Shown in pieces: positions 48,240-61,040 of a stretch of 64,000 nucleotides of DNA (its first letter is position 1; every line of letters starts with the position of its first letter). The DNA is from Struthidea cinerea (Eukaryota > Chordata > Aves > Passeriformes > Corcoracidae): NCBI GenBank assembly GCA_013397865.1, contig VZTI01004617.1, positions 2,460,359 through 2,524,358 of the forward strand, in the 5' to 3' direction. The notes below the pieces were generated by a model. That model made no database searches and was not told the origin of the DNA. It saw nothing but the letters and a program-made list of their open reading frames with translations. The position numbers and the translations under genes were made by a program.

Positions 48240-50705
48240 TCTCACCTCCAGCTGTGCTCTGCAGCAGCAGGAAATGTGAAAGGAAGCCGGCTGGAAAGCA
48301 AACGTCTCTCTCCAGTGGAGACCACAAGGTTCAGTCAAGTCTGAAAATCTGGCTGTTAGTGCCTTCTCTCTTCAGATTTTGACCATGTGGGAAATATTTA
48401 TTCCTGCTTGCACAGAAATTTATGAAATAAATGGGAAATGTAGCTTCTTAATATTTAATTTGCGTGGTGATTAAATGAAATTAGTTTCAACCATTGAGCA
48501 GTTTAGCAAACCTCTATTAATTTTTATAAGGAAATACTTCCCTGAATTCTTTCTGTGACTTTATATGAAAAGAATAGTTACTAAATCTTCTCCCATCTGT
48601 GTGTTTTTGATAAGGATATTCCTAATATGAATAATCAGAAACTGAATCCTAATTGAATGCTAATGTGTTAAGTGTAATGTAGCCTATACTTCAAAAATAA
48701 TAACTGGATGTTGGAGTTAATGTAGTGCAATGATGGTGTCCAGAAGTATTTTGGGTACTAAACTTATTTCCAGATTTTTGAAGCAACAAGGCAGAGACAG
48801 GAATGTAATTCAGAATTTACTCAAGCATTTGGGTGTTTAAGCCATGTCGACCTACACTACAGTGCCTTTGGAAATCTGTTCCTCTCCTTTTCAAAGCATC
48901 AGTGAAGAATAGAACTTGTTGCATTCTCTTGGTTTTCAGACAGCGCTGAGGCAATTTACAGTGATAACGCTGTCACTGCCGAGCTAAAACCAAAAGACCT
49001 TTCTTTGAGTATGTGTGTAATGAAAAGTGTGATGTTTTCAAATACTGAATGAGTCAATATTTCCCCAATGTTTTTCAGACACAGTGTGATAAAGTAGTCT
49101 TTCAGATTACTGATTTCAGGTTTGTATTAATCTTTTTCATCACACTTTTATAAGTAAGGCTTTTGTTATTGCTTTCTTTTACTACACTGAACCAGTAATC
49201 TGATCTCACTTTTTGAGACTTAAGCATTGTTCTATAAATACAGCTTTGGGCTAGAAATTATTTTAATTTTTGACAGTTTCCATATGATTTTCATTGTTTG
49301 TGCCCACCACTAAATTATCTCAAAACATTGTACCACGGCTAACAGCTAAATTGGGTCTCTCAGAGAACTGTTTAATTCTTAGGCAACATTTATTCATATA
49401 TGATTTAATAAGACAGCACAAGGACTAGATGAATGTAATTTGAAAAATGAAAGTAGAAGTAGAAAATTATTTGCTTTCCAGCCAAAAGGGAAAGGAACAT
49501 TTTTTTGACTGCCACCTTCTTTGCCTTCCCTGTGGCTCTTGTGGTACCCCAGTAAAGACATAATGGTGGTGACTCAGCCATGGGCAGTGTTCAGAACAAC
49601 CCCACCACATGAGCACTGCATGAGCCCATTGCTCAGGAGTGCTGTTTGTTGCACATCATCTGCGGGGCTGTGCTGGGAGGGGATTGCGTTGAAAATCAGG
49701 GATTTTTGTGGTGCAGCCTGCTCAGCCCCACACTGAGGGGTAATGGGTGGCCCAAGTGCTGGCAGGAATGATATGATACCTTTGATGTGGCCTGACTGGA
49801 GGACACCCTTAAAAGAGTCAGAAATGTGGAACTCTAATTTGCAAGCTATTGCTGCAAGACTGTCTCTTCCCTCTAATAAATCAGTTAACTAAGAGGGATG
49901 TAAGTTTTATCTCAGTTTTGGTGCAACTATGCCAACACTGCCACACTTACAGGTCCTCCAGATCTGAGCTGTTGTTGAGCCAGGTGGTTCAGGACCTGCC
50001 TGGGCTGGAGCTGGAGCAGCAAAAGTCTCAGCGTGGGCTGCAGAATCTCTCTGGGATGCTGGGTAAGGGCTGTGCTAACAGCCCAACATCCTACAGTGTA
50101 GCCCTTCTTGCTGGTGAGACCTATTTAATGGAAAGAAACCTGGAAAAACCTTGAAAAAAACTGCTCATGAGGTGCAGCACAGGGCAGGCGTGTGCTGTGT
50201 TTGCTTTGCACAGGTATCCCTCTCTGCCAGTGTTATGACTGATGCTTTATACAAGATCCTATATCCTATTTTTTTAATGATTTCCCTGTTGAGAAAGACT
50301 TCTAATATTTCTTCACGTGTCTTGGTTTATTCTGTAGTTGCCCTTACACTTCTGCCCCGTGACTGTGTGCCCCAGAGGCTGGGGCAGGTTCTCTGCCCTC
50401 CTTCCAGAAGAATCTCTGTGTCTACCCCTGTGTAGGGGCAGCATGAGCAGGCAAACCCATAAAGAATTTAAATAGGTTAAGGATAAGTTTCAAAGCAGAT
50501 ATAAGCCTCTAAAATGTAGACATAAACAGAGCTTGCCATGGGGCATGTGTGTCCTTATGCTGCTGCTGAGGACACTGCAGAGGCAGCCACTGGCTTCTGT
50601 CTGTAATTCCAAGCTGTGGGCTTGGATCATAGCTTTGTGACAAGCTCTAAACTCTGCTGTGCTCTGGATAATTTAGAGATACATTGTTGGTTTTTTTGGT
50701 TTTTT
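48240..50705. other. Noncoding stretch, no gene recognised
   Basis: AT-rich to about 49.5 kb, then GC-richer. No recognised gene. An exon-like segment at 49953-50062 (discussed in the findings) lies within a 101-codon open frame at 49849-50154. Apart from this no structure is evident. Confidence 0.6.
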
Positions 50706-50727
50706 NNNNNNNNNNNNNNNNNNNNNN
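50706..50727. other. Assembly gap (22 N)
   Basis: Twenty-two unknown bases directly after a T-rich run with GG interruptions (GTTTTTTTGGTTTTTT). The gap probably marks a homopolymer or simple repeat that could not be resolved; the true length may differ from 22. Confidence 0.98.
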
Positions 50728-53700
50728 CTCCCATGAAACAATAAGGTTTCACTTTTACTTTGGACTTCATCTCAAATTTATGCTGACCATTAGTCATACC
50801 CATTAAATGAATCTATAAATACAATCCAGACTGGGACTCTACCCCCTCCCGCCTGCCAGTTTACGACATGCTACAGAAAAAATGCTTCTCCAGCAAACTC
50901 TTGCTTCTTGCTAAACAGTCTGACTCATGTTTTCTGGTTGGGGAAAAGGGAGTGGCATCCTGCAAGGCTGCAAACCCTGTGCAGCTCCATGTGACGCAGT
51001 GAGTGTGCGGTATGGAAAGGAAAATACAGGCTTTCTTTGCTTAGCATAATGGCTGAAATGCAATTAATGGCAAATGGGTTCAAAATATGGATTATAAAGT
51101 TATGGTGTAACTGAATATCGTGTGTTTATAAAAACACCAAAAATGCATTTTTAAAACAAATCCAATGTAGGGCTGTTAAAAAAAAAATTAAGTCTGATGA
51201 CTGAAAAAGTGCAGATACATGGAAATATTCTTATAGTTTCCAGATTATTTTCATTCCAAGGTGTTTGGAATAGCTCCATTTTTTATTTTAAATTTTTTGT
51301 TTTGTTTTTTGGAGTTATTCCTGCTTCGTAATAATTTCCAAACTTTCTCATAAGCATGGTCAAAATTTTAATATACTTAAATTTAATTAAATATTTAACC
51401 ATCTCAGCAGAAAAAGTGTAAATTCTGTTAATACATTTTAATAGAAACAAAGTAACATTTGTGAAAATCCTCCCCTTGGATTACAGTAACATTTCTTTCC
51501 TTTTTAGATGCTATTTCTTTTCTTTGATAGAATTTTTATCAAGTCTCTTGCTGCAAGAAAAAATCCCAGAAAAATGCAGGTCTTACTTTGTGTATCAATA
51601 TTAAACCATCTGTAATTTCAAAGAAGGGAAACCAAGCTCTTACACTCAGGTTGCCAGATATTATCCAGTACAAAAGACCAGGCTGTTTCTTTGGGAAGCA
51701 TTATCATCCCCACAGATTACAGCAATCTTTATATACTTAGCAAAGAAAACCAACCAAGAACAAAGCAAAACCAAGGCTCCAAGAGTACAAACTGGCCATT
51801 ACTGCTCCAGTGCCATTCCTTTTACGCTTAGCCAAGCTGTGAGATGTTAAAAATCATCATTTCCCTTCCTTCCCAGGAGATCCTCAGGGAAATCCAGTCT
51901 GCTACAATCACTGAACTCTGCAGATCCCAGCAGATGCTGCCAGCAGAGCAGGAGGAAGCACAGAGCAGTGTCCTGAGGATGCCTGGAGGGTCTGGGGACA
52001 TCCAGGTGGCACCATCTCCCCACCTTGCATCCCACCTTCCTCTTAGACCTGGTCTTGTTGCTTTGTAACCCCACTTTTAGAGCACTGTATGAACCCAGCG
52101 CACGGTGCTAAAAGTGCAGTGCAATCCTTTGAAGATAATAGGCTTCTCCTCTTGAGAGATGATGCCTATTTTGCCCTGTTCCCCAGTGATGAGAACCTGT
52201 TTTAAGTAGCAAGGAATCAATTCTCCTCCTGGTATTGAGTCACAACTGAGATAGCATCGCAGAAGTTGTTATGCACCAAAAATTTTGTCTTTAGCGTGAG
52301 TGTTTAAAAATTCAATATAATAATTAAGACATGTGAGATGGTAAAGAATCCACACAGAAATCAGGAGAATTTCAGAATTATGGTGATTATGCATTTCCAT
52401 GCATGTAGGTATGGTGATCTTGGACTACATGGTCACATTTTTTCCCTGACAGTCTGCCTGCCACAATACACAGGCTGGATGCACCAGGGAGACAAATTAA
52501 GATTGCATGTGCAGCTGTAAATGTGACATTTGGAAAGTCTGAAATAGAACAGAACCAGCATTTTTTTAAGGTAGCTTTTTGTATGCATGCAAATAAGCTT
52601 GTGGCTTATGTTCACCTCCCAGGTGTTGAAGACTTTGATATTTGTTGTATTTAGTGGCTCTGTACTTGTCACTTCTAGAAATGGGGATGTGAAACACAGT
52701 GGTGGAATGAAGATTGCACTGAGGTGAGGTGTGTTTCACTGCACCTTGAATCAAATTACTGCTGATGTTTAAGACACATTAATTCATTACAAGGTTGGAA
52801 AGACACGTGTTGTTGATTGTGTTCTGCCTGAGTAAGAATTTTCCCAGTTTCCTCTCTTCTGTCCTCATCTGTAATGGCCTGTCTGCTGATGATCACTTTT
52901 AGGCAGCACTGATGTGGGTACAGCCATTTGTAAAATTTGGTTAGTTATTCAAAGAATACAATATTTTCTTTTATAGAAAAAGAACTAATTTTTATAGGTT
53001 TTACAAGTCAAATGGCAAGAACAGAGTTTGTAAAGCTCATTCTGTTTGAGCTCACATTATATGAGCATCTTGGAAGGTGACCAGAACCATTTAGGCCTGG
53101 TGGCATCCAGCTCCTCTGGATTTGTCTGTCAATGTCTGGGTTACTGAACACGCCAAACTTGTATGCACAAACCATGCTTGTGCTGAGGGGGTACACACAG
53201 ATCACTCATTCTGAATTCTGGGCTTTGAATGATAAAATAATAACCAAATATTGCCCTGTTTTTGATAATAGAATGAAAAGTTGGTTTAGATCATAATGTC
53301 TTTGAAGTAACTCTGTTTATAATTTTTTCGTAGGAATTTTTTTTAAAGTCATTATGAAAAGTGAAGTCAAAGCCTTACTAACAATCTGCTTAGATTAGTA
53401 GGAAAAGTGGGGTGGTGGGGTAGTCATGCAAAGTGGTAGGCTTCTAGAAATGGACCTATTTTGGCTCTGCTATTCTTAAATGAATGCCATTGACTTAATG
53501 GGAAGAAAAAGTGATAAGGAATATGGTGACTCCTGGGAAGCTGAGCCATGATCTGCTTTACGTGAAGACACCAGCCCTCAGGGTGGATTTGCAAAGTGTT
53601 TGATGAGCTTGGAAGACATCAGCCTGTCCTGGCATGGGGAAAGGAGAGATGGAGGAGCTGCAGGAATGGTGTTTTAATGTGTGCTGGACCAGCCAGAGTC

Positions 53701-54217
53701 AGGTCTTACTGCTCTTCTTGCTCATTTTCACCTGCACTTCTAACGAAGTTTTGCATGTTCTGGAGCAGCCATAAATCTGTGCACGACCTGTTTCTGCTTC
53801 CTTCAGAACCTGAGACTTCCCCTTTCATATCAATCAATGCAAGTTCAGTCAATATCCACCTTATTCTATGAAATGGGTTGCCAAGGTGTGCATCAAGGCA
53901 ATTATTTTATTGTTTTGATTGCATTAAAAAGCTGCACCTGGAATATCCAAAAAATACAGCAGATATTTCAATCCCCTATTATCACAACAATTGCTTAGTT
54001 CCTTAATGAAGATAAAAATGGCTTATTCCACTACGGAAAGGGAAAAGAAAATTTTCTGACCATATGGTGTCATCTTCATACAGGAAGTTTAAAGTAGAGA
54101 GAAATCGTTTCTCATAGATGTGACAAAAAAGCAAAAGCATTTTACCACAAAGTGATGACTTTTTTGCAGAAGGTGCTCTTTATCCCAGAAACAGCATAAG
54201 CATGACATGGTGTGGCA
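50728..54217. other. Noncoding stretch, no gene recognised
   Basis: AT-rich sequence with an A-run at about 51178-51189 and AT-rich stretches at 51.2-51.5 kb. No frame above about 91 codons and no recognised protein, RNA gene or repeat family. Confidence 0.65.
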
Positions 54218-54231
54218 GTTACCATGGCAAC
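54218..54231. promoter_or_regulatory. Perfect RFX-type X-box palindrome
   Basis: GTTACCATGGCAAC fits the full symmetrical X-box consensus GTTRCCATGGYAAC bound by RFX-family dimers (established motif; used by ciliary and MHC class II genes). It is followed immediately by TAATTATTTTTTATT, which carries homeodomain-like cores. No promoter or gene start is visible nearby, so if it is functional it would be a distal element; binding is inferred. Confidence 0.5.
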
Positions 54232-54343
54232 TAATTATTTTTTATTGAACAACAAGAATAAGCACAATAGCTTCACAAACCCAAGCATATCTCGGCAAGC
54301 AAGTTAAAATATCCTGGGGCATCATCAACATGTGCAGTTATCA

Positions 54344-54401
54344 TTTTTCTTTTCTTTCTTTCTTTTTTTTTTCAAAGTTTTTTTTTTTTTTTTAATTTTT
54401 T
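54344..54401. repeat. T-rich / CTTT low-complexity tract
   Basis: TTTTTCTTTTCTTTCTTTC-type sequence followed by T10 and T16 runs broken by CAAAG and AA. Simple polypyrimidine sequence, about 110 bases downstream of the X-box palindrome. Confidence 0.9.
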
Positions 54402-57400
54402 GAATAAAACCAAATATATTTCATCATGAGTCAGGAGAGGTGTGTTACTGTGTCATCTGACCTCTTCCTTTACCAAAATCTCCTCTTGACATTGTTGTGC
54501 TACTGATGCATCGTGGCCATTTCAGTTACAATGGACAACGTTGGCCTTGGTTTTGCACTGGAATTGATGATCCCACATTTTCAGAAGTGGCCCGAGTAAG
54601 GAGTGAAAGGTTGACAATTTAGCTGACAGGAGAATGTGACAAGGAAAACAGAACAGATGGGGCCCTTGAAAATACCATTCTTTAGAAGTATGTGGAATCA
54701 ATTTAATCCACAATAACAGAACAATGAAGAATCTTATTCTGTAATTATGAGGCTGAAAGAGAGATGGTTTTGATCCAGATATTATTGATTTAGTTGACTG
54801 TGGGTAATAAAGTAATTCAGAAATTGTAGTGTCTGGTTCAGGCCCGGCTGAAGTCAACTGCACATTCTTTTATTTAGAGACCCTTTAAATAAATTGGAAT
54901 GAACTTTAATGAACATCACACTCAATATGGGAGTCAAGGGTGATGTATTGATGTTACCAAAGTTGATGGAACTTTTGCTGTGTTTGCACAGTGTTGTCCA
55001 GATAGAGAGGCAAGGAGAAAGTCCATGACACACTTCTTCATTCAACATCCAGAAGTGTGTGGGTTTGGATAACTTACTTCAGAAATAGCGATGTGTGCAA
55101 TAGCAAATACCAGTGAGTGGAGATTCCCATCCTGTGGTAGTTTACACGTATGTAATTCAGTCTGTGTAATTCTCTATGCCAGATTCATGCTGTCACTCCT
55201 GTTATTGCAGACCATCTCGAAGGCAAGTATAATATTAGCCTCACTGGCAGTATTGCTGCTATAGTTTCAATTATGCATGCAGGCTCATCTGAGTACAGAT
55301 TATATGTACTGCCAAAGCCAAAACATTTCAGGAATTTTTCCATCTCCATTGGATAGATCAGAATTAAAGAAGAAAATCTCCATCTTGGTTCTTCCATTCA
55401 GGGTGACCTTATAACTGGATGACTCTGGTTTAATTCTAGCCTCAGTTTAGGGGAAAAAAATGATCCTTCAACCACACATTCAACCTCAAGTTCAATATTT
55501 TGGTTTGGTTCTGAGTCAGTTGTGTTAAAACAGTTAAGGTCAGATTTAGTCTGGAGAGGCTGCAAAATTACAGGATCAAATGACACGTGATGTCCCGTGG
55601 AACTGAATTGCATTAGAGGTTGCATAAACACCATTAATATTGCTTAACATTGCTGTGGCGTCTGAAGCAGTAAGAAATTAGAGTGAGTGTGATGGAGAGT
55701 CTGCATGTGTAGTAAAAATACCTCTGTGTGATGGAGAATTGACCACGACCTGCCAGGAAGGCTCCTGTCGCACAGGAGGTGGTGCTCGTGTCCAGGGGGG
55801 TCTCGTTCAACAGCCCAGCCTGGATTAGGGGAAATTGCCACTGAGAGGGACAGGAACAAAATCTCCATTGTCAGGCTGTCACTGTTGGCTGTTTTTTCAC
55901 TGAAACACAAAAGGGAGAATTGCTTGTTCACTGCTGTTGAAGATTTAGTGGTTTTGTTTGTAGAGTTGGAACTACCAATTTCAGTGCCCTGAAATCAATT
56001 CTGGTGGAGATTAATTAATTCTGATGATCCAAAAATGTTCCTGAGAAGCTCTGTGCAGTTGTGCCAGTGGGAGTGCCTAAAACATAACTTTTCTATTCTC
56101 ACTTCAGTTATGACCAGTATAGCAAGTTACTAATTTTGGCACTTAGTCCCTAGAAAGTCACTATTTGCTTCTGCTGACATGGATTCAGCGGAGTAACCTC
56201 TGGGGAAGGAGAGAGGTGGGATAGTTTGTGAGGTGTTAGAAATTCTCATATCCCTGTAGGATGAGTCACTGGAGCTCCCCACTCCTCTTGTCAGGTACCT
56301 GATTCTTCAGTTAGTGAGTATGTGTAGGTGGCACTGGGGTTCTCTCTGCTGCTGCTGAAGAAACTCCTCACATTATCTTTGTGTATGAGGAGACTTGGCT
56401 GTGTGGTCATCAGGGCAGGAAGTGAGACTGGGAAATAGAGCAAGCTCAAAAAATAAGATGTTGAAACCCCCTTCCCAAAGCAATTTTAAAATTTATGTAA
56501 ATACTGGAATTTCCATTCACAAATACTTGTATTTAGGTATAGTATCTTGATGAAATACTTCTTACTAAAAAGCAAAAGTACTTGGTCCTGTTAATCTGAT
56601 TTACTGTAGAAAAGCCTGGAGTGGTAAAAACTGTTTCCAGAAAGATACCTTGTTCCTTCTAAAAACCATCAGTGGGATGGTGGCCTGTGCAGAAATACGG
56701 GTTTCATTCATGAAATGTAGAGCATTTGGCAGACTGACACAGCAGCCAGGAGAAGTGTCATTCTGAGATGACAGACTATAAAGATAAACAAGCCTTTGTG
56801 GAATTTGCAGTGAAAAGGGATCATTTATTAGAAGGATATGTGCTTTCCCAAGCTTTTGCATTTTCTTTCTGGCAGTCTGCGCATGGTCCTCCAGACACCA
56901 CGAACAGAGCAATGCCTGGAGGACTCTTTGAGAGCTGAGACAGTGGGAGACTGGGCTGGGATGATCCCTGTAACTCCATGGATACACACCAGCTGAGAAT
57001 GTAATCCTAACTGTGGATTGAGTTGGTCATAGCTCAAAAAGAAATTTATTTTTATCATTGAAATAAACCCGTGCAGGCAGGAGATGCCGATGAGTTCACA
57101 TTCCTCATCCAGCACCCGTGAGGCTGATCCCTATTCATACATGAAAGCAAGAGAAGTCACCTCTCGAGCAAGTGCTTGTTGTGGGTCAGACTGTCATTGA
57201 CTTCTCCACTTTCCTAACATGATTATATTGTATCCAGGAGTGGGATGCTGACAACATTTTTTATTGTTGCTGTTAGAGGACAAGGACAATGGGCAGCAAA
57301 TTAGAAGTTCAGGGCAAATCAGTTATGTTATGTTTAAACATGATTTTGAAATGAAGTATAACACGACATAATGTTATAAGGAAACAGATTTGACTGCCCA

Positions 57401-58069
57401 GGCGCCTTTATACCAGTGCCAGCAGCCATGGGGCCTTGGAGGAATAGAATATTATATTATGTTTATGTCCTGCTCAATATTCTCTTACAGTATTGTAAGT
57501 TTAAAAGTGCTTTTGTTGTCAATGCGAATCACATCCTGAGACTTTTTTGATGATTTTCTTCAGCATTTTCTCCTCTGTTGAATTTCTGGGAATGCAGTAT
57601 GCAGTGCTGTGCTACATACAGCTGACTTTCTTACAGATCGGTACATGGCTTTGTATTTACCAGAAGGAATACTTTATCACACAGGCTTTTGCTGAGAGAT
57701 TTCATCCTGTAGCTAGGTGACATGAACTTCATATCACTTGCAATTAGCATAAGAAAACATTAAGGGGAAAATAGTGCCTGCCATTTCCTACAGGACCAAC
57801 AATTATTAAGGCAGAGAGGTCTATGATATAGTTGGATTTGTCAGATGATAAATATCAAGGCATATAGAAAGAGTTACGAAGCTACGTTCCTAAAAATTTA
57901 AGTGGCATGTAGGGAATTACAGCTGGAAGGCTAAAAATGGCGTTTTTTCATCCTACTGTTTTAGAAACAGTAGAAATACATCTGAGTGTACAAAACAGAA
58001 GGAAACTCAACAGGAATCATGTAAGTTGTAAGTAAAATAATAGTATAGTACTTCTCAATGATACATATT

Positions 58070-58088
58070 CCCTTTCCCCTCCCCTCCC
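58070..58088 (-). other. G-quadruplex candidate, minus strand
   Basis: On the plus strand CCC TTT CCCC T CCCC T CCC. The minus strand therefore has four G3-G4 runs with loops of one to three bases, a canonical quadruplex pattern; the plus strand could form an i-motif. It sits in otherwise AT-rich DNA with no gene start recognised nearby. Confidence 0.75.
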
Positions 58089-61023
58089 AAGCTGGAAATC
58101 TTCCTTTACCACACATTTCTCTGCCATCCAAAGGATTCTAGTTGGGAATTAGCACTAAGGGCTGTAGCTGAAGCGTGGCAAGAGGCACAGGTGTCAATTT
58201 TGGCAACTAAATATTTGCATCGAGTTGAAAATTCTGCTGAGTATCATAGCTCAGACCTGCTCTGTTTAAATCACATTGTGGATAAGTCTACAACGGAACG
58301 TAATGGAAAATACCCAAACTAATGCTAACTAGTTGCTCATATCCCAGCAGCACTCCAGGTATGGAGCCACTTTTCACCAAGTGCCTAATTAGCTGGCACT
58401 GAGCTCCAAGCTGCTGCAGGCAGAACACTGTGGATGTACTGTGGAAGCATTACCCACATCACTGAATGTTGATTCAGGAAACTGCATCGTTGCAGGAGCA
58501 GTGGCAGTTGTAGGCTGTGTTTTTTGACTGCCATGTATCTTCTGAAGCAGACTCCTCTCCTGAATAGGGATAGAGGAAACTGTTGATTATCTGTAGAAGA
58601 GGCATTTGCTGGCAGAGAAGGAGCTCTTCGTGCTCTCAGACTTAAAAGTATCTACACCAAAGCCTTCAGTTTTCTTTAGACATCTATGAAGTGGCCCTTC
58701 TGGGCCCATATGTGATGTGAAACCATACTCTCACTTGTTTCTGATAAAGGCATTGAGTGCCCTGCAGCAAAAGTTTGAACTGGCAGACAAATCTCATGTT
58801 GTTAGCGCTTGCTTTAATTTTCAAGAACAATCATTAGGCACTCAGATACTGGGGCGATGACTATTCCAATCTGAATAAAGCAGCACAATGAACTGCCTCA
58901 GCAGCATATTTTGAAGCAGTAGCTTTTCCTCCTACCCTTTGCCTCCTACTCTGAAGTTTGTAGGAGATCCCGTGCATATTACAGCAAAAGTGTGGTATGC
59001 ACTGACTGCACTGAGGGAATTTTCTCACAGACAGCCAAAGGGTTTTTATTTCCCAAGCGTGCTTCTGTGGCAACACATGAGGACTATAGTGAAAGAAAAT
59101 GTTTTGCCTTTTATCTGAACTTCAGCAGGAGTCAAAGCAGTGAGAGATGCTGAGCAGTCTCCTGTTAGCCTTGTAGAGCACTTGACCCTGTGCTTAGGAG
59201 GCAAATTTGTGTGCAGTCCTTTTGACACCAGTGGCACCTGCACATCCATGCCTTGCAGCATCTTGGCCAGTGCTCTCCCACCAAACTGGATCAGGCCTTT
59301 GGCACGTGCCTGCCTCTGCTATTGCAGAAATAGAAGCAGGAAAATCCAACATATGTCACTGAAGAGCCAGCTGAGCATGCAGGAATGAGCTGTTCTCTGC
59401 AGCGAGGACCTGTGACACTGAACAGTGTGAGTGGCGGCACCAGCTCAGGGTCTCTTCAGAGGTGACTCACTGAGCCACTGTCACACCTTTAGTCTTTTCC
59501 TGCAGAGTCTTCCTGTGCTGGACATTATATGGGGTTACATTCACATGGAAAGACATCCACTTTCCATAAGGCTCCTTAAGAACTAGCCTTATCAGGCTAC
59601 ACCTGATTAATTTAAAAGGTGATTATCATAATCTGTAATACTGCTCTTGGACTGCAGACATTGCAAGGACAAATAACAGCAGAATTTTACATGCAAACTG
59701 TAGTTTACAGGTAATATAGTATTAAACTGAAATGTCATTTATCAGAGAAGCCCTCAGAAAGAGCTTCTAAAATCACATTATTTGCAGGAGCAGCAGCCAT
59801 GTGCTGCAGTCTGTGTATGGAGGTGCAGGGCTCACATGCTCATCACCCTTTTCATCTCCTCATGCCATGCTGAGTAGAGCCCCACTGCAATAATCACATT
59901 TAAGTATTGACACCCCGGCTCTGGCCTTGTCCCCACACAGCAGGGAGAGGTTGCTCCCGGGCTTGGGACTGACGGGCTTGGTTGGTTAAAATGCACATTC
60001 CTCCTTTCATGCACACTCTGGAACTGCCCTTTTCTCTGCAAAACACAGCAAGCAGCAGTGGGTCCATGAGGAATATTTGAGTCCTTTGCGTCTCCTCAGT
60101 CTCCTCCGAGCTGAGCAAGAACACAGTGGGAGTTTATGGACTTGGCAGTGCAGAGCACAAGGTCACACACAGGGGTTGCTCATTTAATGTTCCTTTAGTG
60201 TTAATCCTGAAACTCATTAGAGAATACACAACAGTTGTTGCATATTTTTAAAAGTCAGATATATTTACAAGTGCACACATATTAAAAATACACTCTTGCA
60301 TTCATTGTCATTTTAAAGTATTGAACGTTTAGTGCAAAACACTAAGGGAGGTTATGAAAGGAATCATTAGTGTCCTTGTGGTGCTGAAGCACTTCTTAGC
60401 ATCTACTATTTTAAGCATTGCGAAGGGTCAAGAGAAGAGCTCAGGATCAGCTGTATGCTTAGAATTTTTTTGGCAGGATGGAGATGACTGAACACTTTAG
60501 CTAAGAAAGGAAGATGGGAGGGTCAACATGAAAAATTAGAAATGACATATCTGGGCAGCCTTAATGAGACACATGCAGGCATGGGTAAATTTTCTTGATG
60601 ATATATCATGCTCAGAATCACATGAATCCAAACTCCCGTGTGCATTGGTTGTGAGTGTGCAGCTTTAGATGAAATTTAATTGCAGTTTAGCAACTTTTGG
60701 AGAATTAAAGAATAAGGCAGCTATTCATGCTATTCTGTAAACCTGGAATGGACTAAACTAATGAGTAAGTACATACTGTGAGTGTTTTCATGTATATACA
60801 ATATGAATGTGTATGTGAATGTGTGTTTTTAGGTGTACGTGCACCTACAGCCACAGTTAATGTAGTCATCTCTGCAATATCTGCAAGAGTTAATCAATAA
60901 CATCAGTTTATTAGATCAGCTCTGCCTTTAATGAACGTTTGGGTTTTTTGTATGACATGGTACAACAATAACATGTAAAAACAATCTGAGAGCATAAAAA
61001 TGCAAAGATCTGTATAAATAAAC

Positions 61024-61040
61024 AGAAGAAGAAGAAGAAG
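61024..61040. repeat. (GAA)n microsatellite
   Basis: Five to six GAA units in a row (AGAAGAAGAAGAAGAAG). Short purine-rich simple repeat. Confidence 0.9.

Noticed and set aside
47439..48344. Plus-strand open frames of 122, 99 and 130 codons
   Set aside because: They run antisense through a minus-strand CR1 copy, so they are shadows of the retrotransposon.
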